From: Pyrenophora tritici-repentis
Taxonomy: Eukaryota > Ascomycota > Dothideomycetes > Pleosporales > Pleosporaceae
Assembly (NCBI RefSeq): GCF_003171515.1
Contig: NC_089397.1
Coordinates: forward strand, 124,001 to 188,000
Direction of reading: 5' to 3'
DNA: 64,000 bases
A program made the position numbers and the translations under genes. The stretch's first letter is position 1. Every line of letters starts with the position of its first letter. Below the pieces are notes generated by a model. That model did not search any database and was not told where the DNA came from. It was given only the letters and a program-made list of their open reading frames with translations. Positions 33,810 through 44,841 of the stretch are shown piece after piece.

Positions 33810-34931
33810 GGAAGAGTGAGTGTGTGTAAGGGGTTTTGGAATAGAAGATGCTAGGTGAGGAAATGGGTTTCCAGAGAAGTTATCGGGGAGTACATGCTTG
33901 GGCGTTTAGATGATACCGAACTGGATGGTGGTACGAGTCGAGTGACGATGTAAAAGGGTACAATAGACCTCCTACATGGAGAACTATGAATGACCGTCAT
34001 ATTGACCTTATTCGGGCATGCACAATCGATCAAAGTCCATGTCCTGTACCCGAACCCTCCCCCAAACATCCTTTGCAACACAGCTACCCATGCAAGCCAC
34101 CCGGAACCAGATCTACAGCCGCACACCACACTACACTACACCAACTCTGACCCACTACCCTACCTACCCACTCCTCCTCTTACGGTAACCACTATCCACC
34201 GCCCGAACCCCAAACCAGAAACAACGAACCCAGCCACGCGCAAACCACACCTACCTTTGCACCAAACACCCAAGCCTCGCCACATCGCCACATTCTACGC
34301 CACCAACGCCACCCTTAAGCCCTCCTGCCCCCCCCCCCAAAAGAAGCAAAACTCGGCATACGGCATCTACCTAGTCTGTATGCACACTTACTTACCACGT
34401 GCCATGTATGTACCCTGCTCCACTCTCAACCCCGACCCCGACCCGATGCACCAGTGCTAAAAGCCGAAAAAAACACACAGACTTCTCACGTGCTTTGTTT
34501 GTAAACTGTATACAGTGGGGAGGGGGAAGTTTGCATAATATTGATATGCGGTGTGTGTCTCTTTAGTCTTGTGGTATTTGAGATGTTTGGTTGATGAGGT
34601 AGAAATATGGTAGTTTGGTTCTACGGAACCTGCGGTGGTTGTGAGATAATTATGTTTTTATGTGAGATGGGAGATGGAGAGAATGTCTATGTACATACCT
34701 ACCTACCTACGTTATAGTTGGGATCTCAACTAAACCCTTCACTAAACTCCACGCCAAAGAAACCACGCCTCTCCCTCCTCGCCGTCACTGTGCCGTACTC
34801 GCGCATTAGAACACGCAGTCGCTCATGCACAAGCTCATGTAAATGGACGAACCAACCCTAATTTTCCGCTTTTCACGCTTGAGCTTTGTCGTTTAGGGTT
34901 GTTCGACCCGGACGCGTGATCAAATCCCCAT

Positions 34932-34959
34932 GCAGACGCAGACGCAGACGCAGACGCAG
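34932..34959. repeat. Hexanucleotide repeat (GCAGAC)n
   Basis: About four and a half tandem units in intergenic DNA. Confidence 0.85.
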
Positions 34960-35471
34960 GGTCCAAACCCCTAATTCTCAAAGATAGTCCAGAGAACAGA
35001 AGCGCGTGACACGCAGATTTTTTGCTATGATGTGATACAGACGGCTAGGTGCTATTGCACGACATTGACAAGCTAGGACATGACAGGATGGGACGGGGTG
35101 GCTGTGGACTGTGGTATACGCCGCTCACTGTAGGTATCTTGATTCTTTGTTAGCACTAGAAAAGATCTTGTTTCCATCTACTAGCCGTGTAGATGCCGTG
35201 TGCGCATATAGTTGTAAACCGGGTAACTCCGACTAGAAGTACCTCCTCACACCGGTCAAGTCCAACACTACCTACGCACTCACGAACCAGTAGCTGCCGC
35301 GATACGAGCAAAAGCGGCATCTTGCATCTACCCCCCACATGCACCACTCTTTCCCTTCCCGCCGCCACCGACAGCCGGCTGCACCGACATGGACATGTGT
35401 GGGAGCGGTGGCGTCATAGAAGTGGAGACGTGGGTACCGGGCAAGGACATGGATCGATGGATAGGGTTGAA

Positions 35472-35494
35472 GATGCAGATGCAGATGCAGATGC
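35472..35494. repeat. Hexanucleotide repeat (GATGCA)n
   Basis: Just under four tandem units in intergenic DNA. Confidence 0.8.
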
Positions 35495-36519
35495 TGGTGT
35501 CAGTGCTGGGGTTTTGCCTGTACCGTAACTAGGGACAGTGCTGGCGCTCGTAGTAATGTATCACACGCACGCACGATGCGCGCGACCGGTTGGCTGGCTG
35601 GCCATGGACACAGATGGTGTCGCGTTTGGGTGCGCGCTCCCCTGGATGAAAGTGAAAGTGAAATCAGCAGGGAGATGCTGGGGACTGTGTTATGAGTAGG
35701 AGTAGCTTCTCGAAGCTAGAGATGGGGAAAGACGTCATCGCAATCCTCCGCCAACATCGACAAAGCCTTTCCTAAAGTACGTCGCATCAACTCGGCCGCA
35801 TGCATCGCGCCGCTCACCATCACGCGTACGCGCATGCGCAATCTTTGCCTCAAAGACTCCAGTCCCGCATGCGGGCGTGCGCAATGACAGCTCTTGTACC
35901 ACATGGCTATAACTTTCTTGTACCACAGTCCTGGAACGCACGTCACCAGATGACGGATGCGGTACGAGGCGGATATCGGACATGTTTTGCAGGTGGGTGA
36001 CACGTCTGACGTCTGTGGTACGAAGATGGAATAGACCGAGGGGAAGACAGGTCCAAGGCAAGGCAAGGCAAGGTGTATGACAGACAAGGGATAGATGGTA
36101 TATGTCAAACACGCTGCATTACTTAGGGTAGGATGGGGTAAGGGTAAGTAGGGTAGGGTAGCATGTGAGACGTTGTGTGATTTGAGATGAAGCAACAAGG
36201 TGAGACCAAGGCACAACAATGTTGTATCTTTTATGTGTTATTGTTATTTTGCTTTGGCGTAAGACGGAAAGACGCAGGCTGTACAAGCTCTTTGCATAGC
36301 GAGCGCGGCATTAATTGAAAAAAGTTGGGAAGCGTTTCCGACTCTTTTGGCATCACGGGTGGACGTGACGGTTTCTGCTCATTGGGGGGCGGGCATGTAT
36401 AGACGAGAGACGGCTCATAGTATTCTTTTTGCTAGATAAGAGCCAAAAACCTTACAAAGTACCAAGAAAAGCTTTCGCACGTCTCTGCTTCAAAGGAAAG
36501 ACAAGCGCACCACCAACGC

Positions 36520-37214
36520 TTAAGCGAGGTAAGCGAAAGCAGCAAGAGCACCGAACATTGCAGCAAAAGGGCTGGCAGCGAGGTTGTTGCCACCGGCGGT
36601 GGTGACCTGGGGAAGAGTGCCGGAGCTGGTGCCAGTGGGGAGGTGAGTCTTTGAGAGGGTGGGGGATGAGACGGTCGAGTTTGCGCCGGAGCCCATGGTA
36701 GCGGAGGCAGAGGGCATGGCGTTGGTCATGCTGGACATCATGCTGGCCATTGCGCTGCTCATCGAGTTGGCAGGCGAAGGGGTAGGAGAAGACGAAGCAG
36801 AGCCAGAGGGCTTGGGCGAAGAAACAGGCGCGTCGGATCCGCCCTTGAGAGGGAATTGGGCAGAGTAGTTGATGACGCTTCCACGCTGGATCTGGAGCGC
36901 GTAGTCGGGCTGGCTTGGGAGGCTCTTCTCGGGGGTCCACTCGAACTTTCCACCAGTGGCGGTAGCTGGGGGTTGTTAGTATATTTGAGTCTAAGTTTGT
37001 TGAGGTGGAAGAACGTACTGGTGAGGGTTCCGACGGTGGTGAGGTCGGTCGACTTGCCCTGGCGGAGGATGAAGGTGGTTGGGGTGTCGTCGGCAGGCGA
37101 GTAGGTGATGGTGTAGGTCTGGCCGGCAACAACACCCTCAGCAGGGAAGGTGTTGATCTCAAGGGCAGCAACGGCAGCAGCAAAGGCCGCAACGGTGATG
37201 GCGAAGAAGCGCAT
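36520..37214 (-). CDS. GPI-anchored protein with Kre9/KNH-type N-terminal domain
   Basis: Two exons, 37214-37019 and 36965-36520, with a 53 nt intron (GTACGT donor, branch ctaac, acceptor cccag) joined in phase 1, give 213 residues. A signal peptide (MRFFAITVAAFAAAVAALE) precedes an Ig-like domain with INTFPAEGVVAGQTYTITYS, FILRQG and the second-exon block FEWTPEKSLPSQPDYALQI. This is the pattern of the Ser-Thr-rich GPI-anchored membrane family (PF10342, Kre9/Knh1 N-terminal). A Ser/Met/Thr-rich stalk and a hydrophobic C-terminus (SPFAAMFGALAAFAYLA) fit GPI attachment. Kre9-related proteins take part in beta-1,6-glucan assembly; many filamentous-fungal members are simply abundant wall proteins. 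The prediction is coherent and the gene looks intact. Confidence 0.88.
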
Positions 37215-38275
37215 GTTGACGAGTTTTGGAGTTTAGGTTGGGTAGGATTAGGGTATTAAGGGTAGTAGTAGTAGTAGTATCTGAAGGAGTGACTGTACAG
37301 CAGAAGCGTGCGACTTGATGGGAGTGAAGGAAAGACTTCAGGTGAGAAGGGCGCCGGCTTTAGTATAATAAAGAAACCAAGAAGCCGAGCTTACGACTAC
37401 TTAGCTTTTGACCGGATCAAGAACGCCAGAGCAACGGCAGAGAGATGCAAAATTGAAGCCCGCATTTGGCCTAGGCCCGGTGCTGGGGCTAATCAAACGT
37501 TGACGCTCGACAAGGTGATTAGCGCCGTCGCCCAGTCAGACGCTTGGCCAGGATACAAGGCCAGGATACAAGCCCCTTTTTCGCCCTTCATACATGCCCT
37601 CGACGGCCCTCGACTGCAACTCGGCTAGAAGCAAAAAAGTGCATGCACATGCGTCTAGCCCTGTGGGTTGGGCCAACGCTTGGACTAGGAGTAAGTGGGA
37701 AAGACGCCCCATGTTGCATCCCGGCGCATGAGGTGCACGCCAACGGCCGCCGTACCTTTCCGCTAACTGCTTTGGGGTTAGCGGGAAGCCATTCAATAAT
37801 CTGGGGAAATTCAGGGGCCTCATGTCCATTTCCTTGCACGAACATGACGGCTGGACGGGCGCATGCAAACCGACGGCTATTTCAGTCCAGTATAAAGAAA
37901 GCGCGACTGCATACCCTTTACCCTTTTGCCCGCAATGACGCGCGCCCCAGGTGACGACATGTCCAAGTAAGTTGCGCCGGTGAACAGCAAGCAATGCACA
38001 GCCATCCCATGTCCGGCATCGACATTCCCTGCCGCCTCGGCAACAAAGCAACAACGCTTCCATGCCAGGAACAAAGTTTTCCGTCGCCACAACAAGTATG
38101 CGGCCTTCTTCTCCGTTGTCCATCTCCGTTCTCATGCATTACCGACTCCAGCATACAATACAACTTTTACACTGCTGCAGGGTACTTGTCTTGTGACCGC
38201 GACAGGCGCAACCCAGCCACGGAGACAGACGTCATGCCCACCCTCATCCTGCACTGCGCCTCGAACACCACAGCA

Positions 38276-38276
<1 letters not shown>

Positions 38277-38309
<33 letters not shown>
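38277..38309. repeat. CA microsatellite
   Basis: About sixteen tandem CA units. Confidence 0.9.
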
Positions 38310-38311
<2 letters not shown>

Positions 38312-38471
38312 CTATCGATACAAACCAACGCGATAGGATAGTCACAATCTACTGTACTTACCTCATCGATCAGCGACGGGGAACCCCCTAGTCCGCCTTT
38401 CCCTACACCGGTATCGTTTGCGCAGATTGGTGGCCGGTGCGACACCGGTGATAAGGTCCCACCACTGACAC

Positions 38472-38500
38472 CCCATCCCATCCCATCCCATCCCATCCCA
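38472..38500. repeat. Pentanucleotide repeat (CCCAT)n
   Basis: Nearly six tandem units. Confidence 0.85.
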
Positions 38501-39500
38501 TGTACTTACCGTCTTGTTCGCACACACGGCGGCCGACACGGAACAACTGTCACAAATGGGTGAAATGGACAAGACCAAAAACGGGCCGACATTGATGATG
38601 CGTCTCCACTGTAAAAAAAAAAAAGGAAATTTGACAGGGAACGCTGAGGTGAGAGAGCGGTACCGCACCCCGGGCGTCTGGGCGCCGGGGGTTGAGACGA
38701 GAGGGCCGTGTGTTGCGAAATGTTGTCATGTTTGGATGCTGTGTGGTATAGGTAAGTATACTTACACCTAAGTATAGGTAGGTATAGGTATGATATAATG
38801 ACCGTGGGTTATTTGTTTTATCGATTATTCGCACACATTCTGCTATCCCCTTGGCAACTTGGTTAGTTTGCACTGCACTGCGCTGCACCTACCGAGTGTT
38901 GTGCGTAGTGCCAGGCAGGCATGACTCTCGGTAAGATGAGCTTTCAGATGGCGTATCATCCCATGCCCACCATCGTATTTGCCGCGTGGAAGTCGGTACT
39001 TTTGCGAGAACGGCGGGAGTGAACGGCTGGGCTGTTGTTATTTACGCGTGTGTTATCATCATCACTTTGTTCATTCGCTACGCACCGTTTGAAGAAATGG
39101 AAAATCTGCTTTCAACTGGTTTTGGCGAGGAGGGATGGGTGGGATAGATGAGGGTAGGTAGGTGGGTGCCTGCCGCATACAGTGACGTATATACAGTACT
39201 TTGTTGAGTCTTCCATCTCACCCGGGTATGTACAAGCGTGTGTGGATATGTGTGTGGGTGCGGAACAACACCAGTAAGCACTCACCAAGAACGCGGCAAA
39301 CATCCACATGATAATGCGAGTAAGCATTGCATTTCACGAACCCTCTCAGGATGTACCTATCCGCAGATCGGGAGTTGTCTTTACACTACATTTTTCGCAT
39401 CCCGTTCCATCCTACCCCATTCCATCCCAGTACCATACCCCATCCATCCAGCGAAATCTCAAATTCCATTACTTCTACTCTTCCACCCACCCACCCACAC

Positions 39501-40261
39501 CTAAGCAAACTCACCAAAGTTGTGCTCCCACTCCATCTCCTCTTTGATGAACGTGTCCACGTCAAACGGCATCTTCTCGTCAGTGGCAAACTGCAACTCC
39601 TCGTCGTCGTCGAGTGGGGGGGGAAGGAGCCTCGTCGGCGTCGTTGCTGGTCTTTGAAGTCGGGGTTGTCTTTGCGGTAGTGTTGGTGGTGGTGGTGGTG
39701 GGTTTCTTGGGCGTGGGAGTCTTGGTCTTCTTCTTGGGGGGTGGGGTGTTGGTGTTGGAGTTGGAGTCGGAGTCGGGGGATGTGGATGTGGGTTTGCGCT
39801 TCTTGGGGGTGGTGGGGGTGGAGGCTAAAGGGGGTTAGTCTGTGTTTGGATGGAAGAGTGGGGTGTGGGATGGGATGGGAGAGGTGTGGTTTGGTGGATG
39901 GTGTAGTGGATAGTGGCAACTCCCTCATACCCATCAAGCCACCACCATCCACCCACTACCAACACCCACGACCCTCTACAAAAAACACTCACCTAACTTC
40001 TTGCCCTTACGCTGACTAGCCGGCGCAACAGGCTCAAACGCCTCGCCCTCCTCAACCCGCGCCTTGAGTTCCTTGGCCTTGGCAATGACGGCCCGGAAGT
40101 CATGCTGGAATGCACTTGCCGTCTTCTTGCCGTCGAGCGCGCTCATCATCTCGTAGTTCTTGTTGGACAGGCTGGTGGTACCGGTGCTGCAGAGGACGGC
40201 GGCGACGACGTCGGCCGAGTACATTTTTTGGCTGGCGTCGGGGGGTGGCTTTGGGTGGCAT
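39501..40261 (-). CDS. Conserved lysine-rich protein of unknown function, two apparent frameshifts
   Basis: Two exons, 40261-39993 and 39824-39501, split by an intron with GTGAGT donor and ctttag acceptor. The N-terminal part (MYSADVVAAVLCSTGTTSLS, then KNYEMMSALDGKKTASAFQHDFRAVIAKAKELKARV) is a compact helical domain. The middle is Lys/Pro/Thr/Ser-rich with nuclear-localisation-like clusters (KKRK, KKKTKTPTPKK). The C-terminus is acidic and aromatic (DDDEELQFATDEKMPF, EEMEWEHNFGEF). Two single extra bases break the frame: six C instead of five at 40240-40245 near the start, and eight instead of seven at 39616-39623. Without them one coherent protein of about 195 residues results. I do not recognise a named family. 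Composition suggests a small nuclear or chromatin-associated protein, which is inference. Confidence 0.65.
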
Positions 40262-40653
40262 GGTGGTGATGGCGATGTGGTGGAGAGGCGAGTGCCTGGA
40301 TGTGTTGTGGTGGGAGATGAGGTACGAAGAATCTCAGAGTGCGGTGTTGAGATGATGGAGGAGAGAGATGGGGGACGGGCTGAAATAGTCGGGCTCACTC
40401 CTCTTGTTGCGCGCGCATTTATGCGCGAGTGAGGCTGCGGTCTGCGCGCGGAGCTGGTGAGGTGAGAGGTTGGGGGCACGTGGTGGGTGTTTGCACTCAC
40501 CTTTACGTGGAGAGTGTTAGTTCAAGTGGAGGTTAGACCTCGCTGCCTAGGTGTAAGCGAGATTAAGATGTTGATGCCTAGATAGAATTGCGCATGTTAG
40601 TATAGTTGCGTGAGGAGTGAATGATCTGGCATGTAAAAGACTATGTGATATTA
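40262..40653. other. Intergenic region
   Basis: 5' flank of the lysine-rich gene and 3' flank of the SET gene. No feature is seen apart from a GCGCGCGCA-type stretch near 40410. Confidence 0.6.
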
Positions 40654-42345
40654 CTACACACTAAACGCTTCCTCCACCAGCTTAACCTGCTTCAGAGGTT
40701 TCGATATCTTCCCGTCTTCCGCCCAATCCCCCATCTCCATCAACCTATCCCTCTGAACCTCCAACTCCCGATTCATAACCGCGTTATCAGGGTTCCCCAC
40801 ACTTCTCTTCAGCTCTTCAATCATCTCCTCTGCCTTTCCCTTCACACTCTTTGTAAACGCGTTGTTTGGTCCGTGGCTTAAATGTGCAACGTCCAATACT
40901 TGCTTTACCAACATCATCGCTATCAACCCCATGTTGACACCCGGAGCCCCGACGCCTTCTTCCGTGCTGGCAAGATACGCAGCGAGCATCGCCATTTGCC
41001 ACGTCTGCACCACCCTGACGGGATGGAAAGGTACTGGGTATAGCTTCGGTAAGATGTACTTGTACCGCTTTGCGCATTGTGCCCATGCATCCTGGAACTT
41101 TCCCATCGAGAGGAGGTTGACAATGAGGACATCGCGGGCTTCGGCATAAGGTTGACGATATATGGGGTAAAAGCGAGATTCGTAGCAGCTAGCGAGGATT
41201 TGCTTGAGCCCGTAGATGACATGTTCGGTGGATAGTTTGTGAAGCTCTTCATATACCGCAAATGTCTGTTCCTGGGTTTGGGCCATGGCCTTTTTCGCTT
41301 CCGCGTCCAAAACAAACTTTGAATCTACTGGCAAGAGCCAGTTGTCTTCCTGAAGTGTAGCCTTTTCCTGGCATTTTGCACATCGACATGTGAAGAACCA
41401 ACGTGTTTGGAGTTCTTCCTGTCGTTTGTGGTACGGGTATGTGGTGTCGATATATGAGATGAAAATTTCCTTGTCTTTCCTGATGGGTCGGAGTGTACGT
41501 ATGCTGACGGATGGACCATCCATCATGATGAAAGCGTTGGGATCGCAGGAGTGGTTGAGGCTGCAAAGTGTAGGGTCCAAGATGATGCCTAGAGGGTCCA
41601 GTGTAGGGGTAATGATGGTTAGTGCATTCGACATTACCTGTACAAGTTAGCGCAAGTTTTAAGAATGCGTGGTGACTTACTCGAGCGTACATGGCGGCGA
41701 TAAAGTCCTTGTCGAACATGGTAGGCGGCAATGCAAACTGCGGTGCGCCCATTGCCATCATTTCAATGTTTCCGTATGTTCCCTTCCGCTTAAAGTCATC
41801 AACATGAGACGGTAAGCGACAAACCATTTCCCAATCTTGGTCGGAAATGAGCCCATGCTTCCGCCTGGTGAGTAGTTCTATACATGCGAGAAATGCCTTT
41901 GGGAGTCCTCTGCCGGCCATCGGCTTCAGGACTTTGCATTCATGCTTGTGCCCGCGATTCCATGCTGCCTTTTGACATGCCTACCCGAATTAGTCCTACT
42001 AGCAATCGTCTCAGATACAGCTTCAAATACCTTGCTGCAATATCGGAATCGTGCGCAAGCGGCACACTTGTCCACTTTTACCCCTTCCGGTACATATAAT
42101 CGTGTACCTGTTGAGGACCCTTCGGTCCACATATAGCAGTTTGCACACGTGTCGAGCAGCCGTTCCGTTTCCAAGGAGCCGACGAGTGGCCGCTTGAAGC
42201 TTGCAACCTCTTCGCCTGCACCGAACCTCCGATTGGCGAAGACACCATTACCATTGCTCTCGCCTTTGCTGTCTACACAGATATTCGACTTTGAGACGTG
42301 GTATGGTGCCGGTGCAGTCACCGAAGATGTCTGATCGTCTGACAT
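40654..42345 (-). CDS. MYND/SET-domain protein (SMYD-like lysine methyltransferase)
   Basis: Three exons: 42345-42031, 41980-41681 and 41637-40654, all phase 0, giving 532 residues. The split SET domain begins near residue 20 (GNGVFANRRFGAGEEV). A MYND-type zinc finger is inserted: CANCYMWTEG, KCAACARFRYCSK and, across intron 1, ACQKAAWNRGHKHEC. The SET core resumes in exon 3 with LCSLNHSCDPNAF, where the Asn-His-Ser-Cys motif contacts S-adenosylmethionine. EIFISYIDTTYPYHKRQEEL carries the catalytic-site tyrosine. The post-SET cysteines are in FFTCRCAKCQE. A helical C-terminal domain follows. SMYD proteins methylate histone or non-histone lysines in nucleus or cytosol. All recognisable motifs are present. 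It is divergent from the gene at 43044. Confidence 0.9.
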
Positions 42346-43043
42346 GGTTTTGTTCCGTTGATCCGGAATTCCAAGTCGTCAATGTATGGCGGGATGATCG
42401 GGTTCGGTGCGACACGAACAGCACGGCGTCGAGGTAGCTCATTTGGGCAGTTTCGTCGTGTGGGGAATGCGGCAAGCTGGTATCTAAGTTAACTAGGCTC
42501 GTTTTGGTTTGGACTCAGGCCCTGCTACCCCCAAACTTCATCACCCACTGCGGATCTCCGCACTTTACCCGCGAACCGTCGACCCTCTACCAAACTTTAC
42601 ATCTTTCAATCGCATTGATTGTCGTAAATCGTGTTTTATATTATACTGTTCCTTGCAAAGGGCGTGACGGCGCTCGAGCGGGGACCACGGAACAAGGAGC
42701 AGATAAGAGCTGTATCGATGTTCAACTATCATGTAGGCAAAGCATTCTTCCGGATGCGTCTGGGGTGTTACGCACGCCAAATCACAAGTAGCGCTCTTCC
42801 TATAGTATCATACCCATGGTAGACTTGCTTTGCGCTTCGTTTTGAAAGGGCAAAGCGACAAGTCGTTCGCGGTCATCTGTCCTAACCCTTGTCGAACTAT
42901 CTTTAGCGATAATCTCAGCATTTATCATTCCAACCGACCCCGCCTTTGGTATACTTTCTCCCACTTCTTATCTTTTCTCTGCTGGCTGTACGCACAATCG
43001 GTAAGTGTTGGTTCGCATTGAATCGAGGATAGGGGCTAACGTG
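42346..43043. other. Divergent promoter region with a possible 5' UTR intron
   Basis: No separate gene. A strong donor (GTAAGTG at 43001) and an acceptor at about 43059 flank 59 bases with a ggctaac branch site. The downstream gene may have a spliced leader exon ending at 43000. Confidence 0.5.
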
Positions 43044-43997
43044 ATGAAAGTGTTTATAGTCACAGCACAAGCCCTAGACCCACAGGATAAGTGGGACTTT
43101 GAATACGCTGCACCAGCCGAGTATGCTGCCGTTCCGATCATCAGGCAGAACCTGGGGCTAGTGAGGACTCCCTACAATAAAAACAAATTCGAGCCCGAAA
43201 AAGAAACGCTGGATAAAGGGACAAACGAAGAGTATTGTGCTCGTGCAGAGAGCGACCCGTACACCCACTACATCCTGAAGACGGGCAAATACAAAGGCAA
43301 GACTATCAAGCAGATTCATGAACAGGTTTCGGAAAAGGGCAACTACCTCACATGGATGCTCACGAACGCCAAGGCATGCAAGGACCTAGATGAGGGCCAT
43401 ATCGTGCGAAGGGCGATTGTACATTGGGATTCAGAGGCCAAGAAGACCGAACCAGCAGTTACGCCCTCCAAAGCGCCCTCAGCAAGGAGTGGACCAGCAG
43501 CTACATCTGCTGCCCCTGGCTCTCCTGCTGCTCGTTTCCGCGACTCCCAAGGCAAAAAGAAGTGGATCGACGGCATGGACATCATCGGTCTCTTCCACAT
43601 GACGGAATCCCAGCTCACCCGCGCCGGCGTGAAGGCGAATCCCAAGAAGATAGAAGATGATGAAGATCCGTTTTATCCCGTGAATTGGCGATACAAATCG
43701 TACGACCTTCAAAAGGTCTACAATGCAGCTGTTCGCTCGCCCAACTGCCCCAGGGACGAGACGCTAGACCAAGCACTCGAGCGCTATCTTGAGAAAGTGC
43801 GCAAATGCGGTCGTGGTAAAATGCGGCTCCTGCCAGCATACTGCCAGTGCAAAGACTGTGATGATATCACGAGTGGTCCAACAAGCGCTGGATCGGATTT
43901 CTGTCGCATCATGGAGGAAGAGTATAGGGCTGACATGCGGATTCAAGATGAGGTCAATGAGTCACTGTTCGCTGAACTTGATCCATGTTCAGATTAG
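43044..43997 (+). CDS. Hypothetical protein with ExoX-C-like segment and a C-terminal Cys cluster
   Basis: The frame is open from before the ATG at 43044 to the TAA... stop at 43995-43997 (317 residues). If the possible intron at 43001-43059 is real, that ATG would be removed and the start would lie elsewhere, so the N-terminus is uncertain. Residues near 90-125 read LKTGKYKGKTIKQIHEQ...NYLTWML, resembling the small C-terminal module of exodeoxyribonuclease X-like proteins (GKYKGKT...YLxWL). A low-complexity Ala/Pro/Ser linker follows. A C-terminal helical part contains CGRGKMRLLPAYCQCKDCDD, four cysteines that might bind zinc. I do not recognise the whole protein. It is the last ordinary gene before the repeat-rich compartment. 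Confidence 0.6.
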   Translation: MKVFIVTAQALDPQDKWDFEYAAPAEYAAVPIIRQNLGLVRTPYNKNKFEPEKETLDKGTNEEYCARAESDPYTHYILKTGKYKGKTIKQIHEQVSEKGNYLTWMLTNAKACKDLDEGHIVRRAIVHWDSEAKKTEPAVTPSKAPSARSGPAATSAAPGSPAARFRDSQGKKKWIDGMDIIGLFHMTESQLTRAGVKANPKKIEDDEDPFYPVNWRYKSYDLQKVYNAAVRSPNCPRDETLDQALERYLEKVRKCGRGKMRLLPAYCQCKDCDDITSGPTSAGSDFCRIMEEEYRADMRIQDEVNESLFAELDPCSD

Positions 43998-44438
43998 GAT
44001 TAAATGGTCAATACGCTGAGCTTCTGATGTGTTGGAAACTAAGATACGTAAGACATTTCGAGGTATCTGGAGCTCATTTCTCGGTCTTTTGAAGCTTTTG
44101 TCATATGGTAGCAAAAATCTCAAATCATGTGCTTAGTCACGGGGTTAGTTCTACCATGTAATTATCACTTAACTCCTTTCTTCCTTTCCTCTGCAACATC
44201 CCCCAGAAAATAAAATCCGGAAAATGAAGTGGACCGCAGCTATGTGATCTCCTCCCTGCTTTCTCAATAACACACCCCACACCAAAATGTCGACGATATC
44301 AATCTACGAAAATAAAAGTACGGCTTCGCTGGTGCATGGAGTGAATCTGAAAATTCCCAGATTCTAAGCACTAATGCGAAATTTCAGGATGAGATGCTGA
44401 AAATCTGACTTGCTATCTACTACATTCTCCGCCTTTTG

Positions 44439-44605
44439 AAAATGAACGAGCCAGTGAGGATGTCCGCGTCGGCGGTCTTCTTTCCTAAATTAATAGCATG
44501 GATACACATGTCTGTGCCGACGACCTTTTTTTCCTAAATTGACGTACAAAAATGAACGAGCCAGTGAGGATGTCTGAGTCGGCGTCGTTCTTTCCTAAAT
44601 TAACT
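44439..44605. repeat. Short tandem repeat of an aatgaacgagccagtgagga motif
   Basis: The motif aaaatgaacgagccagtgag, followed by gatgtc, a gtcggcg core and tttcctaaatt, occurs at 44439 and again at 44549. A partial unit (gtgccgacgacc...ttcctaaattgac) lies between. The spacing is 110 bases. Confidence 0.8.
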
Positions 44606-44652
44606 TATCAAAATCTTCCAATCTACATACAAAAAAAACATAGTCTGTTTTT

Positions 44653-44841
44653 GTCGGATCGTGAGTATCGGTAGAGACGTCGGCTGCTTGACACTTCGGC
44701 CCGACTTCGGCCCACCTTGCGCAGAGCTTAGGTGTACCTTCGTAGCAGCTATGTTCGTAAAACAATCAATACCAATACCAGTCACCAGAAGAACCTCGTT
44801 GTTGTCATTCACCCCGTACGATCGTACAAGGCCTACCAACA
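44653..44841 (+). repeat. Left arm of a ~188 bp inverted repeat
   Basis: Begins gtcggatcgtgagtatcggt and ends aaggcctaccaaca. The reverse complement is present at 46262-46448 with roughly a dozen differences (about 94% identity by eye). It includes the palindrome gtacgatcgtac near its inner end. Confidence 0.9.

Larger units (their letters stand above)
33810..36519. other. 2.7 kb intergenic region with short tandem repeats
   Basis: No gene is supported. Tandem repeats include gcagac units at 34932-34959, gatgca units at 35472-35494 and aaggc units at 36054-36072. An unbroken C run lies near 34329-34339. Open frames at 33990-34460 and 35716-36219 are compositional artefacts without domains. 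Confidence 0.55.
37215..39500. other. 2.3 kb intergenic region with microsatellites
   Basis: Contains a GTA run near 37261-37277, a CA microsatellite (38277-38309) and ATCCC units (38472-38500). A palindromic, TA-rich set of aagtata/tataggta motifs lies near 38750-38795. Open frames of up to 199 codons (37536-38135, minus) show no domain. No gene is called. Confidence 0.5.

Noticed and set aside
35716..36219. 167-codon minus-strand frame with hydrophobic start
   Set aside because: Low-complexity sequence rich in tandem pentamers; no domain.
37536..38135. 199-codon minus-strand frame
   Set aside because: Two other open frames overlap it and it has no recognisable motif; probably GC-rich intergenic DNA.
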